Shown in pieces: positions 1 to 6,880 of a stretch of DNA of 9,932 bases. The position numbers and the translations under genes are program-made. Each line of letters opens with the position of its first letter. Positions within the stretch are counted from its first letter, which is position 1. Source of the stretch: Conexibacter sp. (lineage in GTDB: Bacteria > Actinomycetota > Thermoleophilia > Solirubrobacterales > Solirubrobacteraceae); assembly GCA_025964295.1 (NCBI GenBank), contig JAOPZD010000429.1, positions 1 through 9,932 of the forward strand. The letters run 5' to 3'. Below the pieces are notes generated by a model that saw nothing but the letters and a program-made list of their open reading frames with translations, ran no database searches and had not been told where the DNA came from.

Positions 1-738
1 CGCCGCCCTGATCACCACGGCGTTGACCCACGGGTCGTCCTCGCTGGTCTCGAAGCGCACGTTCATGTGCGTGCGCATCGACGCGATCGCCTGCTCCTTC
101 TTGACGCCGATCACCACGCCGCGCGGGCCCGTCATCCCGACGTCGGTGAGGTCGGCGGTGCCGCCGGGCAGGACGCGCAGGTCGGCGGTCGGCACGTGCG
201 TGTGCGTCCCGACGACCGCCGTGACGCGCCCGTCGAGGTACCAGCCCATGGCGATCTTCTCCGACGTCAGCTCGGCGTGCATGTCGACCAGGACGTGGTC
301 GACCTTGCCCGCCAGCTCGGCCAGGACCGCGTCGATCTCCAGGAACGCGACGCGCCCCGCGCGCAGGTGGATGTTGCCGCTGAGGTTGACGACGCCGAGC
401 CGCACGCCGCCCTTCTCGACCACGACGAACCCGCGCCCCGGCTGGGTCGACAGGTAGTTCGCGGGCCGGATGATCGGCTTGCCGGAGTCCAGGTAGGCGT
501 TGATCTCCGCGCGGCGGTAGGTGTGGTTGCCGAGCGTGATCGCGTCGACGCCCGCGCCGAGGAGCTCGTCGGCCAGCTTGGGCGTGATCCCGAGGCCGCC
601 GGCGATGTTCTCGCCGTTGACGACGACGAAGTCCGGGGCGTAGCGCTCGCGCAGGCCGGGCAGCAGACCGAGCAGCGTGCGCCGCCCGAGCCCGCCGACG
701 ACGTCGCCGGCGAAGAGGATGGTGGGAGCGGCTGGCAC
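1..738 (-). CDS. ymdB: YmdB-family metallophosphoesterase, C terminus cut off by the window edge
   Basis: The reverse strand reads from a GTG at 738 to the window edge, giving 246 codons with no stop. The family (B. subtilis YmdB) consists of cytoplasmic dinuclear-metal phosphodiesterases active on 2',3'-cyclic nucleotides and usually about 250-265 aa, so only the last 10-20 residues should be missing. The metal and catalytic pattern is complete: GDVVG with D12, NGEN with E43 and N44, GNH with N71 and H72, H154 in a DMHAE segment, and THTH with H179 and H181. The family signatures RPANY (91-95) and DVGMTGP are also present. The GTG start leaves only about six residues before the first strand, as usual for the family. 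An ATG at 745-743 is out of frame. The gene diverges from the AI-2E transporter gene. Related genes are often next to rny, which is not upstream here. The family assignment is strong; the physiological role is inferred. Confidence 0.93.
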   Translation of the reverse strand, partial: MPAAPTILFAGDVVGGLGRRTLLGLLPGLRERYAPDFVVVNGENIAGGLGITPKLADELLGAGVDAITLGNHTYRRAEINAYLDSGKPIIRPANYLSTQPGRGFVVVEKGGVRLGVVNLSGNIHLRAGRVAFLEIDAVLAELAGKVDHVLVDMHAELTSEKIAMGWYLDGRVTAVVGTHTHVPTADLRVLPGGTADLTDVGMTGPRGVVIGVKKEQAIASMRTHMNVRFETSEDDPWVNAVVIRAA

Positions 739-764
739 GTCGCATACTCTGGCGGACGGAGGAG
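739..764. promoter_or_regulatory. Very short divergent intergenic region, probable promoter zone
   Basis: Only 26 bases separate the minus-strand GTG of the YmdB gene from the plus-strand ATG at 765. On the plus strand TACTCT (745-750) fits a TANNNT -10 element. It would start transcription near 757 and leave a leader of about 8 bases. GGAGG at 758-762 lies only 2 bases before the ATG, closer than a normal ribosome binding site, so its role in start choice is doubtful. On the minus strand GAGTAT (749-744) is a weak -10 candidate for a leaderless or near-leaderless YmdB message. No convincing -35 box is visible. Any such promoter must overlap one of the two coding regions. Confidence 0.35.
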
Positions 765-2099
765 ATGAGCAGCGAGCACCCCACAGACGCCGACGACTGG
801 GACGGCCACGATCCCCGCGACGGCGAGCCGCCGCCCGAGGCCGCCGAGCCCGACGCGCGGCCCGAGCCGCCGGTCCAGAAGGTCGTCGTCCCGCGCTGGA
901 TCCAGCTCGTCGCGCTGCCGCTGGGCATCATCGCGCTCTACCTCGTGGCCAAGGCCGCGGGCGTCGTCCTGCTGGCCTTCACGGTCGCCGCGGTCATCGC
1001 GCTGATCCTCAACCCGATGGTGACGTTCCTGCAGGGCCTCCGGGTGCCGCGCGGGCTGGCGATCCTCGCCGTCTACCTCGGGCTGATCGCCGTCCTGACC
1101 GGGGCCGGCGTCCTGCTCGCCAACCCGGTCGCCGACCAGGCCCAGAAGTTCGGCAACGACGTGCCCTCGATCGTCGACGACGCCAACAACCGGCTCGCCG
1201 ACCTGCAGGCCTACTTCGATCGCAAGGGCATCAACATCGAGGTCAAGCGCCAGGGCGAGCCGGCGCTGCAGACGCTGCAGGACAAGGTCGTCGGCGGCAC
1301 GAGCACGATCGTCGACTTCGGCGGCCAGATCGTCAAGACGCTGGTGACCGCGGGCCTCGGCCTGCTGCTGGTGATCGTGTTGTCGGTGTACATGCTCATC
1401 TACGGCGAGCGGATAGGCGCGACCGTCCGGGCGGTCATGCCGCCGGGCGACGGCACCGACGCCGACGACTTCCCGACGCGCATCCAGCGCGCGGTCGGCG
1501 GGTACCTGCGCGGCCAGATCCTCTTCAGCCTCGCGATGGGCACCGGCGCGGGCATCGGCATGTACGTCTTCGGCGTCACCGGGGTCTTCCCGGACGGCAA
1601 GATCTACGCCTTCGCGTTCGGCGCGTGGTTCGGGCTGATGGAGCTGATCCCGTTCGTCGGGCCGTTCCTCGGCGCGCTGCCGCCGCTGCTCGTCGCGCTG
1701 TTCCAGGACCCGCTGACCGCCGTCTGGCTGGGGATCTTCTTCACCGCGCTGCAGCAGCTCGAGGGCCACGTCGTCGCGCCCTACATCTTCGGCCACACGC
1801 TGCGGATCAACCCGCTGCTGGTGATCTTCGCGCTGCTGCTCGGCGGCGAGGCCTACGGCTTCCTCGGCGCGCTGCTGTCGCTGCCGATCGCGGCGATGCT
1901 GCGCGAGACCGTCGTCTACCTGCGCCGCCACCTCGTGCTCGAGCCGTGGGGGACGCCGACGCTGCTCGACCTGGAAGGACCGTCGCCGCCGCCTCCGCGG
2001 CGCTGCGGGGAGTGCGGCGCCGAGCCGGCGCAGGGCGACACGTTCTGCCGCGTGTGCGGCGCGGCGCTGGCGCCCACCGAAGTAGCCTCCCGGCGGTGA
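765..2099 (+). CDS. AI-2E family transporter (PF01594-type permease) with C-terminal zinc ribbon
   Basis: This is a 444-aa membrane protein. Residues 1-36 form a disordered, acidic and Pro-rich cytoplasmic tail. Then come hydrophobic segments at about 46-64, 66-84 and 96-117, a soluble stretch at about 118-190, and further membrane segments to about 390. Family hallmarks are ELIPFVGP from residue 293, then a QLEG segment, an INPL segment and a Gly-rich helix before the last PIAA segment. Members export varied small solutes; the family name comes from E. coli TqsA, and a role in quorum signalling should not be assumed. Four cysteines, C414, C417, C428 and C431, form a CX2C-X10-CX2C zinc ribbon after a Pro run. 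That ribbon is an unusual addition to this family. The stop codon overlaps the next gene's GTG by 4 bases, suggesting co-expression with the ABC pair. The substrate is unknown. Confidence 0.9.
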   Translation: MSSEHPTDADDWDGHDPRDGEPPPEAAEPDARPEPPVQKVVVPRWIQLVALPLGIIALYLVAKAAGVVLLAFTVAAVIALILNPMVTFLQGLRVPRGLAILAVYLGLIAVLTGAGVLLANPVADQAQKFGNDVPSIVDDANNRLADLQAYFDRKGINIEVKRQGEPALQTLQDKVVGGTSTIVDFGGQIVKTLVTAGLGLLLVIVLSVYMLIYGERIGATVRAVMPPGDGTDADDFPTRIQRAVGGYLRGQILFSLAMGTGAGIGMYVFGVTGVFPDGKIYAFAFGAWFGLMELIPFVGPFLGALPPLLVALFQDPLTAVWLGIFFTALQQLEGHVVAPYIFGHTLRINPLLVIFALLLGGEAYGFLGALLSLPIAAMLRETVVYLRRHLVLEPWGTPTLLDLEGPSPPPPRRCGECGAEPAQGDTFCRVCGAALAPTEVASRR

Positions 2100-2800
2100 G
2101 CGAGGCGGCGCTGGAGGCACGGGCGGTCACCCGCCGCTTCGGCGCGCGCGAGGCGCTGCGCGGCGTCAGCCTCGGCGTGGCGGCGGGCGAGACGCTGGCG
2201 GTCATCGGGCCCAACGGCGCGGGCAAGACGACGCTGCTGTCGATCCTCGGCGGGGTGCTCGCGCCCACCGAAGGGACGGTCAGCCGCGACCCCCGCGACG
2301 TCGGCTGGGTCCCGCAGCAGCCGGCGGTCTACGCGAAGCTGACCGTCGCGGAGAACCTCGCGCTGTTCGCCCGGCTGGAGGGCGTGGACGACCCGGCCGC
2401 CGCCGTCGAGCGCATGCTGGATCAGACGGGGCTGCGCGACCGCGCCGGCGACGAGCTCGGCACGCTGTCGGGCGGCAACCGCCAGCGCGTCAACATCGCC
2501 GTCGGGCTGCTGTCGGCGCCCGCCGTCCTGCTGCTCGACGAGCCCTCCTCCTCGCTGGACCCGCGCCAGCGCGAGCGCCTGTGGCGCTTCGTGGAGGGGC
2601 TGACCAGCGGCGGCACCGCGGTCGTGTTCACCACGCACAACGTCAGCGAGGCCGAGCGCTACGCCGACCGCGTGCTGGTCCTGGCCGACGGCGAGCTGCT
2701 GTTCGAGGGGACGCCCGCGGCGCTGCACGAGGCGGTGGGCAGCGACCTGTATGACTTCGAGGAGGCCTTCGTCGCCTTCCTGCGGGAGCGCGGCCATTGA
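2096..2800 (+). CDS. ABC transporter ATP-binding protein
   Basis: This 234-aa cytoplasmic ATPase powers an ABC transporter, presumably with the permease encoded directly downstream. All nucleotide-binding motifs are present in order: Walker A GPNGAGKTT (38-46), Q-loop Q74 in WVPQQ, signature LSGGN (124-128), Walker B LLLDE (145-149), D-loop SLD (153-155) and H-loop H181. The signature has Asn where Gln is more common. The organisation resembles the CcmA/NatA-type ATPases paired with ABC-2 permeases. The GTG start at 2096 sits in a GTGA overlap with the upstream stop, and the first residues lead directly into the A-loop region (R14-F15). The long open frame upstream belongs to a shadow of the transporter gene and is not an N-terminal domain. 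Its end overlaps the next start (TTGA), a sign of translational coupling. The substrate cannot be read from the sequence. Confidence 0.95.
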   Translation: MSEAALEARAVTRRFGAREALRGVSLGVAAGETLAVIGPNGAGKTTLLSILGGVLAPTEGTVSRDPRDVGWVPQQPAVYAKLTVAENLALFARLEGVDDPAAAVERMLDQTGLRDRAGDELGTLSGGNRQRVNIAVGLLSAPAVLLLDEPSSSLDPRQRERLWRFVEGLTSGGTAVVFTTHNVSEAERYADRVLVLADGELLFEGTPAALHEAVGSDLYDFEEAFVAFLRERGH

Positions 2801-4170
2801 GCGGGCTGCGCGGCGTGCGGCTCCTGCTCGGCAAGGACCTGCGGATCCTGCGGCGCTCCCCGTTGCTGGCGGCCCTGCTGGTCATCTACCCCGTGGTCAT
2901 CGCCGTGCTCATCGGCCTGGCGCTCTCGCGCGGGCCCGAGAAGCCGCGCGTGGCGATCCTCAACCAGCTGCCCCAGCAGTCGGGCGAGATCGCGATCGCC
3001 GGCACGACGGTGAACCCGGCCGACTACGCCGGCCGCCTCTTCGCGTCGATCACGCCGGTGACCGTCAAGACCCGCGCCGAGGCCGAGCGCAAGGTGCGCG
3101 ACGGCGACGTCCTGGCGGCGATCGTCGTCCCGCCCGACCTCGTCCAGCGGCTGCAGCGCACGATCGCGCTGAGCGGCCAGGGCCCCAAGCCGACCGTCGA
3201 GGTCCTCTACAACGCCGAGGACCCGGTCAAGCAGCAGTTCGTCGAGTCCACCATCGACTCGCGCGTGGCCGACCTCAACAAGGCGGTCTCGGCGAAGCTG
3301 ACGCAGATCGCGGCGGGCTACCTGAAGATCCTGCTCTCCGGCGGCAGGTTCTCGATCCTCGGGCGCGACTTCGAGGTGCTCGGGCTGACCAGGTCCAAGG
3401 CCCTGGTCGACTCGGTGCTGACCCGGACGCCGGCGGGCACGCCGGACCGCGACGCGCTCCAGCGCGTCTCGCGCTTCGCGCAGCTGGCCATCGACAACCT
3501 CGACCTCTCCGACACGGTCCTGAGCTCGCTCGCGACGCCGGTCAAGGTCGACCAGCACGTCGTGCAGGGGCGGCGCACGCCGCTGGACGCCTTCGCGGTG
3601 ACGGTCGCGGTGACCATGTCCTTGATGTTGGTCTGCGTGCTGCTGGCCGCCGGGATGCTCGCGCTCGAGCGCGAGGAGCACGCGTTCGCCCGGCTCGTGC
3701 GCGGGCTGGTGTCGCGGACCGGGCTGCTGGTGGAGAAGATGCTGCTGGCGGCGAGCTGCGCGGCGGCGGTGACGCTCGTGATGGCCGCGGGCGTGTCGGC
3801 GTTCGTCTCGCTGCAGTGGTCGCGCTTCCCATTGTGGGTCGTGGCGCTGCTGGCCGGCGGGCTGGCCTTCGGCGCGCTGGGCGTGGCGATCGGCGCCGCC
3901 GCGCGCGAGGTCCGCGCCGCGTCGCTGCTGGCGATCCTGCTGGCGCTGCCGATCGCGTTCCTGGCGCTCGTGCCGTCGGGCGCCGTGGCCCAAGGGCTCT
4001 ACGACGCGATCCGCGTCGTCTCGGCGCTGTTCCCCTTCCGGGCCGCGCTGGACGCGACCGACGCCGCGCTCAACGACGCGGGCGGCCTGGGCGGCGCGCT
4101 CGCGCACCTCGCGGCGCTCGTGGTCGGCTGGTCGGTCGTCGCCCGCATCGCGCTGCAGCGCTTCGCCTGA
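2797..4170 (+). CDS. ABC-2 type transporter permease with large extracytoplasmic domain
   Basis: This 457-aa membrane partner of the preceding ATPase has an ABC2_membrane_3-like layout. A short cytoplasmic N terminus with a basic amphipathic start (GKDLRILRRSP) leads to TM1 at about 23-43. Then follow about 215 mostly polar residues, probably outside the membrane, and five more hydrophobic segments near 266-289, 315-338, 346-370, 375-393 and 428-452. The cytoplasmic loop after TM2 carries the charged LEREEHAF segment typical of ABC-2 coupling regions. The start is a TTG at 2797 in a 4-base TTGA overlap with the ATPase stop. The N terminus fits the family, so this rare start codon is preferred over later ones. 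Such pairs export drugs, ions, lipids or polysaccharides; which one applies here is not visible. It ends 37 bases before the GNAT gene. Confidence 0.9.
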   Translation: MSGLRGVRLLLGKDLRILRRSPLLAALLVIYPVVIAVLIGLALSRGPEKPRVAILNQLPQQSGEIAIAGTTVNPADYAGRLFASITPVTVKTRAEAERKVRDGDVLAAIVVPPDLVQRLQRTIALSGQGPKPTVEVLYNAEDPVKQQFVESTIDSRVADLNKAVSAKLTQIAAGYLKILLSGGRFSILGRDFEVLGLTRSKALVDSVLTRTPAGTPDRDALQRVSRFAQLAIDNLDLSDTVLSSLATPVKVDQHVVQGRRTPLDAFAVTVAVTMSLMLVCVLLAAGMLALEREEHAFARLVRGLVSRTGLLVEKMLLAASCAAAVTLVMAAGVSAFVSLQWSRFPLWVVALLAGGLAFGALGVAIGAAAREVRAASLLAILLALPIAFLALVPSGAVAQGLYDAIRVVSALFPFRAALDATDAALNDAGGLGGALAHLAALVVGWSVVARIALQRFA

Positions 4171-4172
4171 GC

Positions 4173-4192
4173 CCAGCCACGTCACGGGCTGG
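4173..4192 (+). other. Inverted repeat after the ABC operon (weak terminator or operator candidate)
   Basis: CCAGCC (4173-4178) pairs with GGCTGG (4187-4192) across an 8-base loop, directly after the permease stop codon. No T run follows, so it is not a classical intrinsic terminator. It lies just upstream of the TACGTT element proposed for the GNAT gene, so it could also be an operator. A 6-bp stem is modest in such GC-rich DNA. Confidence 0.25.
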
Positions 4193-4195
4193 TGC

Positions 4196-4201
4196 TACGT
4201 T
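4196..4201 (+). promoter_or_regulatory. -10 element TACGTT, likely leaderless promoter for the GNAT gene
   Basis: TACGTT matches the TANNNT form of actinobacterial -10 boxes. It ends six bases before the GTG at 4208, so transcription would begin at or next to the start codon. No Shine-Dalgarno sequence precedes the GTG. No clear -35 box is seen. This supports 4208 as the true start and a leaderless message. Confidence 0.45.
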
Positions 4202-4207
4202 CGCGGC

Positions 4208-4792
4208 GTGCTCGGCCACGTCCCACCGAGGATCCGCCTCGACGGCGGCCACACCGCGATCCGCCCGCTCGCCGTCGACGACGCGACCGAGTTCGCCGCC
4301 GCGGTCGTCGCCAACCGGCCGCACACCGAGCCCTGGGAGCCGGTCCACGCCGAGGCGCACTACACGCGCGCCGGCCAGGTCGAGACGCTGCGCCGCGACG
4401 TCGAGGCGTGGGACGTGGGCACCGGCTACGCCTTCGCGGTGCTCGACCGCGAGGCCGATGACGCGATCATCGGGCGCATCGCCCTGGGCAACGTCGTGCG
4501 CGGCGCGTGGCGCAACGCGACCCTCGGCTACTGGGTCGCCGCCGCCTCCGGCGGGCGCGGCCATGCGACCTCCGCCGCGCTGCTGATCTGCGAGTTCGCG
4601 TTCGACCACGCGGGCCTGCACCGCGTCCAGCCCGCCGTCATCCCGCGCAACGTCCGCTCGATCCGCGTCGTCGAGAAGGCCGGCTTCCGGCGCGAGGGCC
4701 GCGCGCTGAAGTACCTCAACATCGCGGGCAGCTGGGAGGACCACGACATCTTCGCGATGACCAGCGAGGACTGGGAGGCTCGGAGCCCCTAG
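4208..4792 (+). CDS. GNAT family N-acetyltransferase, RimJ/RimL-like
   Basis: This 194-aa cytoplasmic enzyme should transfer acetyl from acetyl-CoA to an amine, by family precedent often a protein N terminus or a small amine. The N-terminal RLDGGHTAIRPL strand opens the fold. GYWV (107-110) is strand 4, followed by the acetyl-CoA pyrophosphate loop SGGRGHA (114-120). Then come an Arg-Asn-rich strand/helix with PRNVRSIRVVEKAGF (EKAGF at 156-160) and a C-terminal EDHDIFAMT segment, all typical of the RimJ/Acetyltransf_3 group. The length is normal for the group. The GTG start is preferred because the first residues match the family and a TANNNT box sits at leaderless distance. The gene stands alone between the ABC operon and hemB, 37 and 34 bases from its neighbours, and has no visible functional tie to heme synthesis. 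The specific substrate is unknown, so no symbol is given. Confidence 0.9.
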   Translation: MLGHVPPRIRLDGGHTAIRPLAVDDATEFAAAVVANRPHTEPWEPVHAEAHYTRAGQVETLRRDVEAWDVGTGYAFAVLDREADDAIIGRIALGNVVRGAWRNATLGYWVAAASGGRGHATSAALLICEFAFDHAGLHRVQPAVIPRNVRSIRVVEKAGFRREGRALKYLNIAGSWEDHDIFAMTSEDWEARSP

Positions 4793-4811
4793 GGCCCCGG
4801 GCCGGGAGGGC

Positions 4812-4817
4812 TAGTCT
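4812..4817 (+). promoter_or_regulatory. -10 element TAGTCT ahead of hemB
   Basis: TAGTCT fits TANNNT and lies nine bases before the hemB ATG, so the transcript would have almost no leader. GGAGG (4818-4822) lies four bases before the ATG and could act as a ribosome binding site only if transcription starts further upstream. The sequence therefore offers two readings: a leaderless promoter at 4812-4817, or an upstream start with a Shine-Dalgarno at 4818-4822. This would be the promoter of the heme operon. Confidence 0.4.
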
Positions 4818-4826
4818 GGAGGGGCG

Positions 4827-5807
4827 ATGCCCGCCGCCTTCCCCGCCCTCCGCCTGCGCCGCCTGCGCCGCACCGGCGCGCTGCGCGACCTCGTGCGCGA
4901 GACCACGCTCGCGCCGTCCGACCTCGTCCTGCCGCTCTTCGTGCAGGAGGGCCTGGAGGGCCGCACCCCGATCGCCTCGATGCCCGGCGTCGACCGCCAC
5001 GGCATCGCGTCCGTCGTCGAGGAGGCCGGCGCGGCCCACGCGCTCGGCGTCCTGGCCGTCCTGCTGTTCGGGATCCCGGCCGAGAAGGACGCCGACGGCT
5101 CCGGCGCGTGGGACGACGACGGCGCCGTCCAGCTCGCCACCCGCGCGATCAAGGCCGCCCACCCCGAGCTGCTCGTCCTCACCGACGTCTGCCTGTGCGA
5201 GTACACCGACCACGGCCACTGCGGGCGCCTGACCGCCGAGGGGACCGTCGACAACGACGCGTCGCTGGAGCTGCTGGCGCGCACGGCCGTCTCCCACGCG
5301 CGCGCGGGCGCGGACGCCGTCGCGCCCAGCGACATGATGGACGGCCGCGTCGGCGCGCTGCGCGCCGCGCTGGACGCCGAGGGCTTCACCGACATGCCGA
5401 TCATCGCCTACTCGGCCAAGTACGCCTCGGCCTTCTTCGGCCCGTTCCGCGAGGCCGCCGGCTCGGCGCCCAGCTTCGGCGACCGGCGCAGCTACCAGAT
5501 GGATCCGGGCAACGCCGAGGAGGCGCTGCGCGAGGTCGCGCTGGACGTGGAGGAGGGCGCCGACGTGGTCATGGTCAAGCCCGCCGTGCCCTACCTCGAC
5601 GTGCTCTGGCGCGTCAAGGAGGCGACGCGGATGCCGGTTGCCGCCTATCACGTGGGTGGGGAGTACGTCATGATCAAGGCCGCCGCGGCGACCGGTCACC
5701 TCGACGAGCGGACCGCCGTGCTGGAGACGCTCACGTCGATCCGCCGCGCCGGCGCCGACATCGTCATCACCTATTACGCGAAGGACGCCGCCCAGTGGCT
5801 GCAGTGA
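4827..5807 (+). CDS. hemB: Porphobilinogen synthase (delta-aminolevulinic acid dehydratase)
   Basis: HemB condenses two 5-aminolevulinate molecules to porphobilinogen in the cytoplasm, the second committed step of tetrapyrrole synthesis. The 326-aa length is normal. The start RLRRLRRTGALRDLVRET and the following LVLPLFV strand are family hallmarks. Both Schiff-base lysines are present: K198 in YSAKYAS and K251 in MVKPA. C122, C124 and C132 in the DVCLCEYTDHGHCG segment form the zinc-site triad of the zinc-dependent subtype, rather than the Asp-rich magnesium type. The allosteric/active-site lid region around APSDMMDGR (166-174) is intact. The ATG at 4827 gives the expected N terminus. It is the first gene of a coupled set: its TGA overlaps the GTG of the siroheme-decarboxylase-like gene by 4 bases. 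The identification is firm. Confidence 0.98.
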   Translation: MPAAFPALRLRRLRRTGALRDLVRETTLAPSDLVLPLFVQEGLEGRTPIASMPGVDRHGIASVVEEAGAAHALGVLAVLLFGIPAEKDADGSGAWDDDGAVQLATRAIKAAHPELLVLTDVCLCEYTDHGHCGRLTAEGTVDNDASLELLARTAVSHARAGADAVAPSDMMDGRVGALRAALDAEGFTDMPIIAYSAKYASAFFGPFREAAGSAPSFGDRRSYQMDPGNAEEALREVALDVEEGADVVMVKPAVPYLDVLWRVKEATRMPVAAYHVGGEYVMIKAAAATGHLDERTAVLETLTSIRRAGADIVITYYAKDAAQWLQ

Positions 5808-6880
5808 CCCCCAAGACCCGCTCGCGCAAGGACGGCTCGGCCGTCCCGCTCGACGAGGTCGACCAGAAGCTGCTGGACACGATGCAGGGCTCGGTCCGGA
5901 TCGTGCCGCGCCCGTACGCCGAGGTCGCCACGAAGCTCGGCGTCACCGAGGACATCGTCCTGACCCGCGTCCGCGAGCTGATCGAGCAGCGGATCATCCG
6001 CCAGGTCACGCCGATCTTCGACACGCGCGCCCTCGGCTACCAGTCGATGCTCGTCGCCGCCAAGGTCGACGCCGAGCACCCGTGGCGCCCGGCCAAGATC
6101 GTCAACGCGCACCCGGGCGTGTCGCACAACTACCTGCGCAACCACGAGTTCAACATGTGGTTCACGGTGGCGACCGAGCCGGACTCCGCGCTCGGCCTCG
6201 ACGGCACGCTGGAGGTCCTCAAGCAGCAGACCGGCGCGGAGTCCGTGCGCCAGCTGCCGACGCTCAAGCTCTTCAAGATCCGCATGGACCTCGAGATGTC
6301 GGGCGACACCGAGACGCTGGCCAAGGCCGCCCAGGCCGTCGAGCCCGTCGACATCGAGCCCCAGCCCTACGACGAGCTCGACAAGGCCGTCATCCGGGCC
6401 ACGCAGGGCGACATGCCGATCGTCTCCGAGCCCTACGCCGACGCCGCGCGCGAGCTCGGCATGCCGGTCGCCCAGCTGATCGAGCACCTCGAGGGGATGG
6501 CCGAGCGCGGCCTGCTGCGCCGCGTCGCCGCGATCCTCTTCCACCGCCGCGCGGGCTTCAGCGCCAACGGCATGGGCGTCTGGAAGGTGCCCCAGGACCA
6601 GGTCCTGGAGGCCGGGCGCCGGATGGCCGCCTTCCGCGGCATCAGCCACTGCTACGAGCGCCCGACGTACGCCGACTGGCCCTATCAGCTGTTCACCATG
6701 GCCCACGGGCGCTCCAAGGAGGAGTGCGACGCGATCCTCGACGCCGTCCGCGACGAGGTCGGCTGCATCGAGGATCGCGCGACGCTGTACTCCTCGACCG
6801 AGTTCAAGAAGGTCCGGCTCCTCTACTTCACCGATGACTTCAAGCGGTGGGAGCGGGAGCACGCGGGCGCGGCGTCGTGA
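5804..6880 (+). CDS. Fused AhbA/AhbB (NirD/L)-like siroheme decarboxylase family protein, Lrp/AsnC type
   Basis: This 358-aa protein is made of two homologous halves, about 17-160 and 189-343. Each has a winged-helix Lrp/AsnC-like HTH (ERG/EQR turns before IIRQV and LLRRV) followed by a ferredoxin-like domain. The first half carries GVSHNYLRNHEFNMWFT (105-121). The second carries HRRAGFSANGMGVWKVP (247-263), GISHCYERP (279-287), WPYQLFTM (292-299) and EFKKVRLLYF (333-342). These are hallmarks of AhbA/AhbB and NirD/L proteins. Characterised members decarboxylate siroheme to didecarboxysiroheme in the alternative heme route or in heme d1 synthesis. Automatic pipelines may call such proteins AsnC regulators. 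Lying between hemB and hemL ties it to tetrapyrroles; whether it is an enzyme or a heme-responsive regulator is not settled. The GTG at 5804 overlaps the hemB stop (GTGA). An in-frame GTG at 5795 would add three residues. It ends in a GTGA overlap with hemL. Confidence 0.85.
   Translation: MTPKTRSRKDGSAVPLDEVDQKLLDTMQGSVRIVPRPYAEVATKLGVTEDIVLTRVRELIEQRIIRQVTPIFDTRALGYQSMLVAAKVDAEHPWRPAKIVNAHPGVSHNYLRNHEFNMWFTVATEPDSALGLDGTLEVLKQQTGAESVRQLPTLKLFKIRMDLEMSGDTETLAKAAQAVEPVDIEPQPYDELDKAVIRATQGDMPIVSEPYADAARELGMPVAQLIEHLEGMAERGLLRRVAAILFHRRAGFSANGMGVWKVPQDQVLEAGRRMAAFRGISHCYERPTYADWPYQLFTMAHGRSKEECDAILDAVRDEVGCIEDRATLYSSTEFKKVRLLYFTDDFKRWEREHAGAAS

Noticed and set aside
743..745. ATG as start of the YmdB gene
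   Set aside because: It is out of frame with the metallophosphoesterase and would give an Arg-rich nonsense N terminus.
677..2095. Upstream extension that would fuse about 470 residues to the ABC ATPase
   Set aside because: The extension is an Arg/Ala/Pro-rich out-of-frame reading of the AI-2E gene. The ATPase homology begins right after the GTG at 2096.
267..2120. 617-codon open frame on the minus strand
   Set aside because: It runs antisense to the AI-2E gene and out of frame through ymdB. Its product is Arg/Asp/Gln-rich low-complexity text with no domain, a usual artefact where GC-rich codons suppress stops.
2659..4185. 508-codon open frame on the minus strand
   Set aside because: Antisense to the ABC permease, with Arg/Gln/His-rich composition typical of a shadow frame. 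The plus strand holds a recognisable membrane protein.
4793..4811. GC palindromes GGGCCC and GGGCC repeats between the GNAT gene and hemB
   Set aside because: There is no usable loop or T tract, and such runs are expected by chance at this GC content, so no terminator is called.
4851..4868. Tandem 9-base repeat CGCCTGCGC in the start of hemB
   Set aside because: It encodes the conserved RLRRLRR segment of HemB and is explained by protein sequence and codon bias.
5108..5803. N-terminal extension of the siroheme-decarboxylase-like frame
   Set aside because: It is an out-of-frame reading of hemB without homology. The GTGA overlap at 5804 is the natural start.
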